DNA from: Corynebacterium sp. NML140438
GTDB taxonomy: Bacteria > Actinomycetota > Actinomycetes > Mycobacteriales > Mycobacteriaceae
Direction: 5' to 3'
Assembly (NCBI RefSeq): GCF_001875725.1
Contig: NZ_MLCQ01000003.1
Location: 54,050 to 118,049 of the forward strand
DNA length: 64,000 bases
Shown: in pieces, positions 41,452 to 51,504 of the stretch
Position numbering within the stretch: the first letter of the stretch is position 1
How the letters are laid out: every line of letters begins with the position of its first letter
Notes under the pieces: model-generated
Database searches by the model: none
What the model was told of the DNA's origin: nothing
Seen by the model: only the letters and a program-made list of their open reading frames with translations
Position numbers and translations under genes: made by a program

Positions 41452-42456
41452 ATGGAACCTTTGGTCACGCGCAACATTGAGCTTGACTCCGCGTACACGC
41501 AGGACGTGCTCGGTATTAATGACACGAACCTGCGGGTGCTCAACCAACACCTCGGCGCCGACGTGCACGCCCGCGGCAACGCGGTGACCGTGCGGGGCCC
41601 GGCCGTGGTGGTCGCGCACGCGCTGCGGGTGCTCGACGAGCTCGAGTCGATGGCGCGGCGCGGCGTTCCCATTACCGCGGATACCGTCACGCACGCGATT
41701 TCGCTGATGGAGGTGGAGTCACCGGAGTCGGTGGCGGAGCTGCTCGGCGCGGAGATCATCTCGCGGCGCGGCAAGGTCATCCGTCCGAAGACGGCAGGCC
41801 AGCGGGCCTACGTCGACGCGATCGACGACAACACCATCACGTTCGGCATTGGGCCTGCGGGCTCCGGCAAGACGTACCTGGCCGTGGCGAAGGCGGTGCA
41901 GGCGCTGCACAATAAAGAGGTCAAGCGCATCATTTTGACCCGCCCCGCCGTCGAGGCAGGAGAGAAGCTCGGCTTCCTGCCGGGCACACTCAGCGACAAG
42001 ATCGACCCCTACCTGCGCCCGCTCTACGACGCGCTGCGCGACATGATGGACCCGGAAGCCATCCCGAAGCTCATCGAGGCCGGCATTATCGAAGTCGCCC
42101 CGCTGGCGTACATGCGCGGGCGCACCCTCTCGGACGCGTTCGTCATCCTCGACGAGGCCCAGAACACCTCTGGCTCCCAGATGAAGATGTTCCTCACCCG
42201 CCTGGGCTTTGGGTCGAAGATGGTGGTCACTGGCGATATTTCCCAGGTTGACCTTCCACGAGGCACGGTCTCCGGCCTGCGCGTCGCCCGCCGCATCCTC
42301 GGCGACATTGAGGGCATTTCCTTCCAGGACCTGCGCGCAGAAGACGTCGTGCGCCACCACCTGATCTCCCGGATCGTCGCGGCCTACGACGAGCACGACG
42401 CGCGCAACGCCGCACGCTACGAACGAAAACAACGCGAAGAAGAGGCAAGACAGTGA
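41452..42456 (+). CDS. phoH: PhoH family ATPase
   Basis: A 334-residue PhoH-like protein. Walker A is [11 protein letters not shown] and Walker B is [26 protein letters not shown] and [11 protein letters not shown] are family hallmarks. An N-terminal KH-like region (about 1-100) is present. PhoH proteins are thought to act as RNA helicases or nucleases with YbeY. ATG 41452 is chosen after GGGTTAGG. The stop overlaps ybeY by 4 nt. Confidence 0.94.
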   Translation: MEPLVTRNIELDSAYTQDVLGINDTNLRVLNQHLGADVHARGNAVTVRGPAVVVAHALRVLDELESMARRGVPITADTVTHAISLMEVESPESVAELLGAEIISRRGKVIRPKTAGQRAYVDAIDDNTITFGIGPAGSGKTYLAVAKAVQALHNKEVKRIILTRPAVEAGEKLGFLPGTLSDKIDPYLRPLYDALRDMMDPEAIPKLIEAGIIEVAPLAYMRGRTLSDAFVILDEAQNTSGSQMKMFLTRLGFGSKMVVTGDISQVDLPRGTVSGLRVARRILGDIEGISFQDLRAEDVVRHHLISRIVAAYDEHDARNAARYERKQREEEARQ

Positions 42457-43019
42457 GTATTGAAGTCCTCAACGAATCGGGGGAGGCGGACGTCAACGAG
42501 GAAATGCTCGTCGATGTCTGCTCCTTCGCCCTGCAAGCCATGGATGTGCACCCAGACACGGAGGCAACCATCACGCTTGTCGACGAAGCCACCATGGCTG
42601 ACCTCCACGTCCGGTGGATGGATCTGGAAGGGCCCACGGACGTCATGAGCTTCCCGATGGACGAGCTCACCCCAGGCGGCGGGCGCCCGGACGCGTCCCC
42701 GTTCGGCGCGGCGATGCTCGGCGACATCATCCTGTGCCCGGCCTTCGACCGCAAGCAGGCGGAGATGGCAGGCCACGACCTCGGCCACGAGCTCGCCCTG
42801 CTCACCGTCCACGGTGTGCTGCACCTGCTCGGCTACGACCACGTCATGCCGGACGAGGAACGCGAGATGTTCTCGCTGCAAAACGAGCTGCTCGCGGACT
42901 GGTACGACTCGCTGGCGGCACGCGGCATCGAGTATCAGCCCAAGCCGACCGGCGCCCATGCGTTCCCCTCCGCTGCTGACCGCGAGGAACTTGATCGCAT
43001 GATGAAGGGCCGCGACTAA
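42453..43019 (+). CDS. ybeY: rRNA maturation factor / endoribonuclease YbeY
   Basis: A 188-residue metalloprotein with the zinc site [19 protein letters not shown], which carries the three histidine ligands. It acts in 16S rRNA 3' processing and ribosome quality control. The GTG start overlaps the phoH stop (GTGA). A C-terminal extension of about 30 residues follows the domain, as in other corynebacteria. The stop is directly followed by the CNNM gene. Confidence 0.95.
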   Translation: MSIEVLNESGEADVNEEMLVDVCSFALQAMDVHPDTEATITLVDEATMADLHVRWMDLEGPTDVMSFPMDELTPGGGRPDASPFGAAMLGDIILCPAFDRKQAEMAGHDLGHELALLTVHGVLHLLGYDHVMPDEEREMFSLQNELLADWYDSLAARGIEYQPKPTGAHAFPSAADREELDRMMKGRD

Positions 43020-44360
43020 ATGGAGTTCACCATCGCCTACGGCGTCGTCGCCGTGATTGCGCTGCTGCTTTCCGGTCTGTTCGGCACGCTGGAGTCCGCG
43101 CTGACGCCGATTTCGCGCGCGCGTGTCGAGACCATGGTCAAGGATGAGGTTTCCGGGGCTAAGGCGCTCTCCCGAGTTGTCGAGGCCCGCGCGAACCAGA
43201 TCAACATGCTGGTCATGTTGCGCACCATCCTTGACGCCGTCGCAGCCGTGTTCGCCGCCATGCTGGCGATGGACCTGCTCTCCTCCGACGCGTGGGCGAT
43301 CATCGCCGCAGTCGCGTCGGTGACGCTGCTGCAGTTCAGCATCATCGGTGTGTTCGCCCGCACCGCTGGGCGTCGCAACCCCTACACGATCTCGTTGAAG
43401 GCGGCGCCGTGGCTGGTCATCGTCAACCGTGTCCTCGGGCCGGTATCGCGCCTGCTCATCTGGGTGGGCAACCTGTTCCACCCCGGCGAAGACTTCCGCG
43501 ACGGCCCGTACTCCACCGAAGTGGAGCTGCGCGAGATGGTCGACATCGCCCAGGAGAAAGGCGTGGTGGAAACCGCCGAGGGCCGCATGATCCAAAACAT
43601 CTTCGACCTTGCCTCCACCCACGCCCGTCAAATCATGGTGCCGCGCCCCGAAATGATCTGGATTGAAGGGGAGAAGACGGCCCGCCAGGCAACCACGCTG
43701 ATGGTGCGCTCCGGGCACTCCCGCGTGCCCGTGATCGGGGAGAACGTCGATGAGATTGTGGGCGTCGCATATTTGAAGGACATGTTCGGGCCCAGCGGTA
43801 CCCCAGTGGCGCCGGACACCGTGCTGTCCACCCTGATGCGCGACCCGCTGTTCATCCCGGACTCCAAGCCACTCGACGTGCTGCTGCAAGAGATGCAGCG
43901 GGTGAACACGCACATCGCCATCGTGATCGACGAGTTCGGCAACGTCGCCGGCCTGCTCACGATGGAGGACCTCCTCGAGGAAATCGTCGGCGAAATCACC
44001 GACGAATACGACGACGACGAAGACGCCCCAATCGAGTTCGTCGCCGCGCGCACCCTGCGCGCCCAGGCACGCCTGCCTCTCGACGACCTCGTCGACTTCC
44101 TCGCCGACAACCTCGACTACGAGCTCGCCTTCGAGGAGGACGTCACCGACTCCGTCGACACCGTGGCAGGCCTGCTGTCCTACGAGCTGGGCCGCGTGCC
44201 GCTACCGGGCTCCGCAATCGTTCACGACGGCCTACGCTACACCGCGGAAGGCGGCCGCGACCGGCGCGGACGCATCAAGACCCGCAGCGTGCTCATCGAG
44301 GTCCCCGAACCCGCCGAAGCACCCATGGAAGATTCAGACGGGGGTTCTGAAGACAAGTAG
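43020..44360 (+). CDS. CNNM/CorC family membrane protein with CBS domains
   Basis: A 446-residue 'hemolysin'-type protein. It has an N-terminal DUF21/CNNM membrane domain with four hydrophobic segments (about 1-150), two CBS domains (about 200-330; HARQIMVPRPEMIWI and NTHIAIVIDEFGNVAGLLTMEDLLEEIVGEI-type segments), and a C-terminal CorC_HlyC domain. Relatives transport or sense magnesium. It begins the base after the ybeY stop. Confidence 0.93.
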   Translation: MEFTIAYGVVAVIALLLSGLFGTLESALTPISRARVETMVKDEVSGAKALSRVVEARANQINMLVMLRTILDAVAAVFAAMLAMDLLSSDAWAIIAAVASVTLLQFSIIGVFARTAGRRNPYTISLKAAPWLVIVNRVLGPVSRLLIWVGNLFHPGEDFRDGPYSTEVELREMVDIAQEKGVVETAEGRMIQNIFDLASTHARQIMVPRPEMIWIEGEKTARQATTLMVRSGHSRVPVIGENVDEIVGVAYLKDMFGPSGTPVAPDTVLSTLMRDPLFIPDSKPLDVLLQEMQRVNTHIAIVIDEFGNVAGLLTMEDLLEEIVGEITDEYDDDEDAPIEFVAARTLRAQARLPLDDLVDFLADNLDYELAFEEDVTDSVDTVAGLLSYELGRVPLPGSAIVHDGLRYTAEGGRDRRGRIKTRSVLIEVPEPAEAPMEDSDGGSEDK

Positions 44361-44385
44361 CCGACAGGTTTGTACGCTTATCCTC

Positions 44386-45237
44386 ATGAGCAATATCTTG
44401 TCGATCCAGTCCGCCGTCTCCTACGGCCACGTAGGCAACTCCGCCGCCGTCTTCCCACTGCAGCGCATCGGCCACGAAGTGTGGCCCGTATACACCGTCA
44501 ACTACTCCAACCACACCGGGTACGGCTCCTGGAAAGGCCCAATGATCCCAGCCACGGAGGTTGCGGCCATCATCGACGGCATCGAGGAGCGCGGGGCCCT
44601 CCCGCGTGTCGACGCCATCCTCTCCGGCTACCAAGGCGGCGACGACATCGCCGACGTCATCATCGACACCGTCGCCCGCGTCAAAGCCGTCAACCCCGAC
44701 GCCATCTACGCCTGCGACCCAGTCATGGGCAGCGCCAAGTCCGGCTGCTTCGTCTCCGACAACATCCCGCCCCTCCTGCGCGATCGCGTCGTCCCCGTCG
44801 CCGACCTCATCACCCCCAACCAGTTCGAACTTGGCTACCTGGTAGAACAAGACGTCACCGATCTGGACTCCACACTCCGCGCCGTCGACGCCGCCCGCGA
44901 AATGGGCCCGTCTACCGTCCTGGTCACCTCGGTTGAGCGCGCCGACGCCCCCGCCGACACCATCGAAATGATCGCCGTCGACAACCACGGCAAGTGGATC
45001 GTGCGCACCCCACGCCTGCCATTCAAGCGCAACGGCTCCGGCGACGTCACCGCGGCCCTGTTCACCGGCCACTACCTGCGCGGCGGCAACGCCGCCGACG
45101 CCCTGGCCAAGACCGCCAGCTCCGTCTACGACCTGCTCAAGCGCACCTACGACGCCGACTCCGCCGAGCTCCTGCTCGTCGAGTCCCAGGACGCCTACGC
45201 CAACCCGCAGCTGCAGTTCGAGGTCGAGGCGCTCTAG
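44386..45237 (+). CDS. pdxY: Pyridoxal kinase
   Basis: A 283-residue ribokinase-fold enzyme that phosphorylates pyridoxal or pyridoxine. Diagnostic regions: ILSIQSAVSYGHVGNSAAVF at the N-terminus, YACDPVMGSAKSG, ITPNQFELGYL and the C-terminal GSGDVTAALFTGHYL with the catalytic Asp. Membership of the PdxY rather than PdxK subgroup is from the N-terminus. It lies 25 nt after the CNNM gene and before the AAA ATPase. Confidence 0.92.
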   Translation: MSNILSIQSAVSYGHVGNSAAVFPLQRIGHEVWPVYTVNYSNHTGYGSWKGPMIPATEVAAIIDGIEERGALPRVDAILSGYQGGDDIADVIIDTVARVKAVNPDAIYACDPVMGSAKSGCFVSDNIPPLLRDRVVPVADLITPNQFELGYLVEQDVTDLDSTLRAVDAAREMGPSTVLVTSVERADAPADTIEMIAVDNHGKWIVRTPRLPFKRNGSGDVTAALFTGHYLRGGNAADALAKTASSVYDLLKRTYDADSAELLLVESQDAYANPQLQFEVEAL

Positions 45238-45283
45238 CCGTTTGCGCAAATGGGAGCGCGGACATTTGGGTGTTGGCTCGCGG

Positions 45284-46468
45284 CTAGAAGCCCTCAGCAA
45301 TGAGGCTAGCCGCGTGTTCGCGGAGGTAATCCCGCAAATATGGCAGAGCGAAGTCGACTTCACCGTGGCCAGTAGTCATAATCATTTCGGCGTCGAGGAG
45401 GCGGCGTCGATAATTGCCAACGTAGGAATCGGTCTGGTTGAATCGAGCTTTAAGATCCGACATTTTGGATGGGCCGTCGTCTTGAGCCATGTGAACCAGG
45501 AATGTCCTATCAACGTTGGACAGATCGGACAGCGCGGGCTCGTGAACGAGTTGCCCGAGCTTGCGTTGAGCGGTTGCGACTCCGCGCTGGGCAGCGTCGG
45601 TCGAGATAGCGGCGCTGGTGTTTGTTGCGCGAGCGTTCTCCCGAAACGAGCATTGGCCGACGAGCTGAATCATAAAAGGGTAACCGTGGCAGGCCTCCAC
45701 AGCGATATCCAGCGCATCTTCTTCCCAGGGTGTTGCGGTGTTACGGAGGGGCTCTTCGAGGGCCTCTCGTACGTCAGAATCTGAAACTCTTCCTAGTTCA
45801 ATCCGATTCGCGCGGCGCAGGAACGTGACTGGGTTTGCATCACCGCTACCGCTGAGCTTGCCAGAAAGCAGTGGTCGAATGGACGAAGGGATCCCCGCCA
45901 TGACGACTGAAATGTCCTCACCCTCTCGAACGAGGTGTTGTACTGTAGCGCCGAATTCAATGAGTTCCTGACTGTGTTGGTGGTGCATTTCATCAAGCGT
46001 TATGAGCACTCCACCTGGTGCCTGAAGGGCGCGTCGGTCGAGTTCGCGTTTGTACGCGAGAAGGTCTTTGAGTGCATTGCGGAGTGAGTATGTGGACTCT
46101 GCGATTGCTTGCGTGTCCCAGTTCAGTCCACCTCCTACACCAAGGATGGACACGTTCAGGCCCTGAAGCTGCTTTCTGTCTTGCGAAAGGCGTTGGATGA
46201 TATCGCTGCGCAGACGTTCAACGAAGCCGGCTGTTGCGGTTTCGCTGAGGGTGAGCCAGCCTCGCTCGAGTGCTTCATCTTCGAAGGCATTGAGGAGGAC
46301 CGTTTTGCCGATACCGCGAGGCCCAATAATGAGGGAGATTCGTTCGTGGGCGCCGGGGCCTTCGTCGAGGGCAAATCCGAAGTCATCGATTGCGTCGCTT
46401 CGTCCAACGAGGAGAGGCGGGGTGGCTCCGAGGGTGGCTTTAAAGGGATTGGTTTGTTTGAGGGCCAT
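45284..46468 (-). CDS. Lone AAA-type ATPase with C-terminal winged helix
   Basis: A 394-residue ATPase. Walker A is IGPRGIGKTVLLNAF and Walker B is GVLITLDEMHH; IPSSIRPLL follows in the sensor region. The last 90 residues (DGPSKMSDLKARF, then YRRRLLDAEMI) look like a winged helix, as in archaeal/Orc1-like ATPases. No partner gene is adjacent. It stands on the opposite strand to its neighbours and is clearly lower in GC, suggesting transfer. Its function is unknown; single-gene ATPases of this kind occur widely in actinobacteria. Confidence 0.75.
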   Translation of the reverse strand: MALKQTNPFKATLGATPPLLVGRSDAIDDFGFALDEGPGAHERISLIIGPRGIGKTVLLNAFEDEALERGWLTLSETATAGFVERLRSDIIQRLSQDRKQLQGLNVSILGVGGGLNWDTQAIAESTYSLRNALKDLLAYKRELDRRALQAPGGVLITLDEMHHQHSQELIEFGATVQHLVREGEDISVVMAGIPSSIRPLLSGKLSGSGDANPVTFLRRANRIELGRVSDSDVREALEEPLRNTATPWEEDALDIAVEACHGYPFMIQLVGQCSFRENARATNTSAAISTDAAQRGVATAQRKLGQLVHEPALSDLSNVDRTFLVHMAQDDGPSKMSDLKARFNQTDSYVGNYRRRLLDAEMIMTTGHGEVDFALPYLRDYLREHAASLIAEGF

Positions 46469-46590
46469 GCACACACTGTAGCCGAGGGAACTTGTGAATT
46501 CTTTTGAAAGTTATGAAGTTTGTGAATTGTTTTGAAGTTTGAACAGCGACAACACGGCACTGCCAACCGCACAGGGTAGACTTCTGCACC

Positions 46591-47589
46591 ATGAGCGAAA
46601 ACTTCCCGGAGTTCCCGGACCTGTCCAACGCACCAGCAGAAACAGACGCAAACGCGAGCACCACCGATTACGCGGGCTTCACGCAGACCCCGGAGGGGTT
46701 CCGTTCCGGCTTTGTGAGCTTTGTGGGCAGGCCGAATACGGGCAAGTCGACGCTGATGAACGCGTTGGTGGGGGAGAAGATCGCGATTATGGCGGATCAG
46801 CCAGAGACCACGCGTCGTCCGATTCGCGGGGTGGTGAATCGGGAAGATGCGCAGGTGATTGTGGTGGATACGCCGGGGGTGCACCGGCCGCGGACGTTGT
46901 TGGGGCAGCGGCTGAATGAGATCGTGAAGGATACGTACCAGGATGTGGACGTGATTGGGTTCACGGTGCCTGCGGATGAGAAGTTGGGGCCGGGGGATCG
47001 CTTCATTTTGGAGGAGATTCGGGCGGCGAAGCCGAAGACGCCGATTGTGGGCATCGTGACGAAGTTGGACAAGGTGCCGAAGGACGTGGTGGGGGAGCGT
47101 TTGTTGGAGATGCACGAGTACTTGGGGCAGGACGTGGAGTTGGTGCCGGTGTCTGCGAAGGACCGGGTGCAGTTGGACGTGTTGCTGGATGTGCTGGTGA
47201 GCAAGCTTCCGGAGGGGCCGCGTTTTTATCCGGTTGATCAGGTGACGGATGAGGGCGTGGAGGCTCGGATTGAGGAGTTGATCCGTGAGGAGGCGCTGAG
47301 TGGTTTGCGTGAGGAGTTGCCACACTCGGTGGCGGTGCAGATTGATGAGATGCATCCGGATCCGGAGCGCCCGGATCGGATGATGATTTATGCGGTGATG
47401 TTTTTGGAGCGTCCTGGCCAGAAGCGGATTATTGAGGGGCCTGGTGGGCGTCGTTTGAGTGGGATTGTGCACCGATCGCGGAAGCAGATTATGGAGCTTG
47501 TGGGCCAGAATGTGTACCTGGATGTGCGTTTGAAGGTGTTGAAGAACTGGCAGGAGGATCCGAAGGCGTTGGGGCGTCTTGGCTTCTAG
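46591..47589 (+). CDS. era: GTPase Era
   Basis: A 332-residue GTPase for 30S subunit assembly. The G domain has the P-loop GRPNTGKSTLMNAL, the ADQPETTRRP switch, DTPGVH and TKLDK; the KH domain follows in the last 90 residues (EGPGGRRLSGIVHRSRKQI). An N-terminal extension of about 35 acidic residues precedes the G domain, as in corynebacteria. recO overlaps its end by 11 nt. Confidence 0.95.
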   Translation: MSENFPEFPDLSNAPAETDANASTTDYAGFTQTPEGFRSGFVSFVGRPNTGKSTLMNALVGEKIAIMADQPETTRRPIRGVVNREDAQVIVVDTPGVHRPRTLLGQRLNEIVKDTYQDVDVIGFTVPADEKLGPGDRFILEEIRAAKPKTPIVGIVTKLDKVPKDVVGERLLEMHEYLGQDVELVPVSAKDRVQLDVLLDVLVSKLPEGPRFYPVDQVTDEGVEARIEELIREEALSGLREELPHSVAVQIDEMHPDPERPDRMMIYAVMFLERPGQKRIIEGPGGRRLSGIVHRSRKQIMELVGQNVYLDVRLKVLKNWQEDPKALGRLGF

Positions 47590-48316
47590 GCGGGGCCGTG
47601 GGGCGGGGAGGCCGTCGTGGCGGGATCGTGCGTTTGTGGTGCGTACGTACGATTTTGGGGAGGCGGATCGCGTTGTTGTGTTGTTGACGCGCGATCATGG
47701 CCTGGTGCGCGGTGTGGCGAAGGGGGTGCGCAAGGCGAGGTCGCGGTTTGGGTCGCGGTTGCAGCCGTTCGTTGAGGTGGATGTGCAGGTCTACCCGGGC
47801 AGAGGCTTATCGACGATCACTAGCGCCGACACCGTCGCGTTTTACGGGCACGTGATCATTGATGACTTCGATAGGTATGCGGCGGGCTGCGCGATGTTGG
47901 AGGCTGCGGAGAAGCTGTCCTTTGACCAGGGGGATCCGGAGTTGTTTGCGCTGCTGCAGGAGGGCTTTGAGCGTTTGCAGGCGCCGACGCACCCGACCCT
48001 TGTGCTGGACGCGTTTTTGTTGAAGGCGGCGGCGCACGCGGGCTGGAAGATGAGCCTGTTTCACTGCGCGAACTGCCAGGCGCCGGGGCCACATAAGGCG
48101 TTTCATGCGGCGGCAGGTGGCGCGGTGTGCACGCTGTGTCGCCCGCCGGGGGCGATGGATGTGGACCCGGAGGTGCTGCATTCGATGTGGCTGTTGGAGC
48201 ACGATCATGTGTGTTCGGAGGAGTTCGCGGAGCAGGTGCACCGGGCGACGTCTGCTCACCTGCAGTTTTATTTGGGGGCGGGGTTAACGAGTCTGCGCGT
48301 GATGAAACAGGCATAA
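47579..48316 (+). CDS. recO: DNA repair protein RecO
   Basis: A 245-residue recombination mediator. It has an N-terminal OB-fold ([19 protein letters not shown]) and a helical domain with a CxxC...CxxC zinc site (HCANC and VCTLC). It loads RecA with RecR. The TTG start lies in the last codons of era and the ribosome site is inside era, so the two are coupled. Confidence 0.93.
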   Translation: MASRRGRGAGRPSWRDRAFVVRTYDFGEADRVVVLLTRDHGLVRGVAKGVRKARSRFGSRLQPFVEVDVQVYPGRGLSTITSADTVAFYGHVIIDDFDRYAAGCAMLEAAEKLSFDQGDPELFALLQEGFERLQAPTHPTLVLDAFLLKAAAHAGWKMSLFHCANCQAPGPHKAFHAAAGGAVCTLCRPPGAMDVDPEVLHSMWLLEHDHVCSEEFAEQVHRATSAHLQFYLGAGLTSLRVMKQA

Positions 48317-48323
48317 TGATGCC

Positions 48324-49064
48324 ATGAGCAGACCGCAGATTTCCCCGGAGTTTATTCCTCGTCATATCGCGTTGGTGATGGACGGCAACGGCAGGTGGGC
48401 GCAGGAGCGCGGCATGAAGCGCACGGAGGGCCACAAGCGTGGCGAGGCGGTGCTGCTGGACTGCGTGGACGCCTGCATCGAGATGGGGACGGTGGAGTGG
48501 CTGTCGGCGTACGCGTTTTCGACGGAGAACTGGCGCCGCGCGGCCTCAGAGGTGCGGTTCATCATGGGCTTTTCGCGCGATGTGCTGCACCGACAGCGCG
48601 AGGAGCTGCACGAGAAGAACGTGCGCATTGTGTGGGCGGGTCGCCGCCCGCGCCTGTGGCGCTCGGTGCTTCGCGAGCTTGAGGCCGCCGAGGAGCTCAC
48701 GCAGGACAACACGGGGCTGACGCTGGCGATGTGTATTAATTACGGTGGTCGCGCCGAAATTATCGACGGTGCCCGCCAGCTCGCCAAGGACGCTCGGGAC
48801 GGCAAGATTGCGCCTGGGGATATTACGGAGAAAACGTTCGCGAAGTATATGTATCGCCCGGATATGCCGGACGTGGACCTGTTCTTGCGGCCAAGTGGGG
48901 AGAAGCGGACGTCGAACTTCCTGCTGTGGCAGTCGGCGTACGCGGAGATGGTCTACCAGGACAAGCTCTTCCCGGACTTCACCAAGGACGATATGTTCGA
49001 CGCCGTCTACGAGTACGCGAAGCGTGACAGGAGGTTCGGAGGGGCCGTCGATAAGTTTGACTAG
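48324..49064 (+). CDS. uppS: Isoprenyl (Z) diphosphate synthase / undecaprenyl diphosphate synthase
   Basis: A 246-residue cis-prenyltransferase. Motifs: [13 protein letters not shown] (catalytic Asp), [15 protein letters not shown], and [20 protein letters not shown]. It makes the prenyl carrier lipid for peptidoglycan and arabinogalactan. It begins 7 nt after recO. Convergent with zur, 7 nt apart. Confidence 0.93.
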   Translation: MSRPQISPEFIPRHIALVMDGNGRWAQERGMKRTEGHKRGEAVLLDCVDACIEMGTVEWLSAYAFSTENWRRAASEVRFIMGFSRDVLHRQREELHEKNVRIVWAGRRPRLWRSVLRELEAAEELTQDNTGLTLAMCINYGGRAEIIDGARQLAKDARDGKIAPGDITEKTFAKYMYRPDMPDVDLFLRPSGEKRTSNFLLWQSAYAEMVYQDKLFPDFTKDDMFDAVYEYAKRDRRFGGAVDKFD

Positions 49065-49071
49065 GCCCTGA

Positions 49072-49488
49072 TTAGGCCTGGCAGTCGCGGCAGACGCCGT
49101 AGATTTCTGCCTCGTGGGCGACGAGCGTGAAGCCGTGCTCCTTGGCGGTGGCCTCAGCCCAGGACTCGACGGGGCCACCCTCGATCTCCTCGCTGGTGCC
49201 GCACTTGACGCACACGAGGTGATGGTGGTGGTGCTCAGTGAGGCAGTGCCGGTAGAGGGTTTCGCCATCTGGGCTTTGGATAACGTCGACGGCGCCGATC
49301 TCCGCGAGCCCCTGCAACGTGCGGTAGACGGTGGTAAGCCCGACTTGCTCATCGCGGGCGAGTAGCGCCGCGTGGATGTCCTTGGCGGGGCTGAACTTGT
49401 CGATGGCCTGCAGCGTATCCACGACGGCCTGGCGCTGGCGTGTCATGCGCGGGCCGAGTTTCCTGACGGGGTTCTTCGAGCTTGGCAT
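49072..49488 (-). CDS. zur: Fur family transcriptional regulator, Zur type
   Basis: A 138-residue repressor. The winged helix has the sequence TRQRQAVVDTL and GLTTVYRTLQGLAEIG; the metal region has HHHHHLVCVKC and the C-terminal CRDC pair of the structural zinc site. Its place between uppS and glyS matches actinobacterial Zur (FurB). No ArsR-type gene lies beside it. Confidence 0.88.
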   Translation of the reverse strand: MPSSKNPVRKLGPRMTRQRQAVVDTLQAIDKFSPAKDIHAALLARDEQVGLTTVYRTLQGLAEIGAVDVIQSPDGETLYRHCLTEHHHHHLVCVKCGTSEEIEGGPVESWAEATAKEHGFTLVAHEAEIYGVCRDCQA

Positions 49489-49555
49489 AGTGCGTACCAG
49501 ACTAGCCGACTGCGCCGATGTGGTGGGCCAGGTGCTAAGTGTCTGGGTGATTGGC

Positions 49556-49561
49556 TACACT
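49556..49561 (+). promoter_or_regulatory. Likely -10 box of glyS
   Basis: TACACT occurs 41 nt before the glyS ATG in the 114-nt spacer after zur and would give a leader of about 35 nt. No good -35 box is seen at the right spacing. Confidence 0.35.
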
Positions 49562-49602
49562 AAGCGGGTAGTTTTTGCATCACCCATCTATGAGGAGTGT
49601 TC

Positions 49603-50985
49603 ATGTCAGCCAGCAAGATCGATACCGTTGTTAACCTTTGCAAGCGCCGTGGCCTTGTGTACCCGGCCGGTGAAATTTACGGCGGTACGCGTTCTGCATG
49701 GGATTACGGCCCGCTCGGCGTCGAGCTGAAGGAAAACATTAAGCGCCAGTGGTGGAAGCACATGGTGCAGTCCCGTAAGGACACGGTCGGCGTGGATACG
49801 TCGATTATTCTGCCACGCCAGGTGTGGGAGGCGTCGGGCCACGTGGAGGTGTTCACGGACCCGCTGGTGGAGTCGCTGTACACCAACAAGCGTTACCGTG
49901 CCGACCACCTGCTGGAGGCCTACGAAGAGAAGCACGGCCACCCGCCGGTAAACGGCTTGGCTGACATCAAGGACCCCGAGACCGGCCAGCCGGGCAACTG
50001 GACTGAGCCGCGTGAGTTCTCGGGTCTGATGAAGACGTACCTTGGCCCGGTCGACGACAAGGAAGGCTTGCACTACATGCGCCCGGAGACGGCGCAGGGC
50101 ATCTTCGTGAACTTCAAGAACGTGATGACGTCGGCGCGTCTGAAGCCGCCGTTCGGTATCGCGAACATCGGTAAGTCCTTCCGTAACGAGATCACGCCGG
50201 GCAACTTCATTTTCCGTACCCGTGAGTTTGAGCAGATGGAGATGGAGTTCTTCGTCAAGCCGGGTGAGGACGAAGAGTGGCACCAGTACTGGATCGATAA
50301 CCGTCTGCAGTGGTACATCGACCTGGGTGTGAACCCGGACAACCTGCGCCTGTACGAGCACCCGAAGGAGAAGCTGTCGCACTACTCGAAGCGCACCGTC
50401 GACATCGAGTACGCCTACAACTTCACCGGCTCCAAGTGGGGCGAGCTCGAGGGCATCGCGAACCGCACGGATTACGACCTGCGCACGCACTCCGAGAAGT
50501 CCGGCGAGGACCTGTCCTACTTCGACCAGGCAGCAAACGAGCGCTGGACGCCGTACTGCATCGAGCCAGCTGCTGGCCTTGGTCGCGCACTGATGGCCTT
50601 CCTTGTCGACGCCTACCACGAGGAAGAGGCCCCGAACGCCAAGGGTGGCACGGATACCCGTGTGGTGCTGAAGCTGGATCGTCGCCTCGCGCCGGTGAAG
50701 GTTGCCGTGCTGCCACTGTCCAAGAAGGCCGAGCTTGCCGAGCCCGCTGAGGAGCTCGCCGCGAAGCTGCGCCAGCACTGGAACGTGGACTACGACACCT
50801 CCGGCGCGATTGGCCGTCGCTACCGTCGCCAGGACGAGACCGGTACGCCGTTCTGCGTGACCTTCGACTTCGACTCGCTCGAGGACGGCGCCGTGACCGT
50901 CCGTGAGCGCGACACGATGGAGCAGGAGCGCGTCAAGATCGACGAGCTCGAGGCATACCTGGCGACCCGCCTGATCGGCTGCTAG
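49603..50985 (+). CDS. glyS: Glycine-tRNA ligase
   Basis: A 460-residue class II synthetase of the homodimeric (eukaryote-like) type. Typical segments: [40 protein letters not shown] (motif 2) and the C-terminal anticodon domain ([12 protein letters not shown]). GAGGAG precedes the ATG at 49603; a GTG 6 nt earlier is less well placed. Confidence 0.97.
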   Translation: MSASKIDTVVNLCKRRGLVYPAGEIYGGTRSAWDYGPLGVELKENIKRQWWKHMVQSRKDTVGVDTSIILPRQVWEASGHVEVFTDPLVESLYTNKRYRADHLLEAYEEKHGHPPVNGLADIKDPETGQPGNWTEPREFSGLMKTYLGPVDDKEGLHYMRPETAQGIFVNFKNVMTSARLKPPFGIANIGKSFRNEITPGNFIFRTREFEQMEMEFFVKPGEDEEWHQYWIDNRLQWYIDLGVNPDNLRLYEHPKEKLSHYSKRTVDIEYAYNFTGSKWGELEGIANRTDYDLRTHSEKSGEDLSYFDQAANERWTPYCIEPAAGLGRALMAFLVDAYHEEEAPNAKGGTDTRVVLKLDRRLAPVKVAVLPLSKKAELAEPAEELAAKLRQHWNVDYDTSGAIGRRYRRQDETGTPFCVTFDFDSLEDGAVTVRERDTMEQERVKIDELEAYLATRLIGC

Positions 50986-50997
50986 GAGGCACTCGCC

Positions 50998-51504
50998 ATG
51001 CATTACGTAAGCTGGGACCGCACGCAGCGCGACGCCCCGAAGCTGTTGGCTGAGGCCGGCCCGGAGGTACTCGGCGAGTTCACGCACGAGTCCGCAACGG
51101 TGGGCGGGCAGCAGTGGGACCTACTGGTCGCCCCTGAGTCCGGCGCGGTGGCGAAGTGTAACGGTGAGACAGTGGTGGAAGCCACCGCTTCCTTGGCACG
51201 CGCGAAGGAGATCCCTGTGCACATCGGGGAGCGCTCCTACGTGCTGGTCAACGAGTGGGGCAAGAACTGGGTGGTCAACGACGCCGCCGGCGAGAAGGTC
51301 GCGCAGTTCACCCAGGACCACAACGGGGTGCGCAAAGCAATCCTCGAGTTCGAGGGCGAAACCACCCTGCCTGCCACCGACGTGGCCGGGCTGGCGTGGG
51401 TGAGCCGCGAGGTCCTGGAGGCGAAGAAGCTCGGGATTTCGAATGCGCTGATCGGCACGCTGTTGTTGTTCTCGGCAGTTATCGTGCTGGTGACGTTGCT
51501 CTAA
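50998..51504 (+). CDS. Hypothetical protein with C-terminal membrane helix
   Basis: A 168-residue protein with about 145 beta-rich soluble residues (WDLLVAPESGAVAKC, YVLVNEWGKNWVVND) and one C-terminal helix (LIGTLLLFSAVIVLVTLL), so tail-anchored-like. It starts 12 nt after glyS. The beta pattern recalls the LURP-one/tubby type of barrel, but that is a guess. It overlaps the next small gene by 1 nt (TAATG). Confidence 0.6.
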   Translation: MHYVSWDRTQRDAPKLLAEAGPEVLGEFTHESATVGGQQWDLLVAPESGAVAKCNGETVVEATASLARAKEIPVHIGERSYVLVNEWGKNWVVNDAAGEKVAQFTQDHNGVRKAILEFEGETTLPATDVAGLAWVSREVLEAKKLGISNALIGTLLLFSAVIVLVTLL

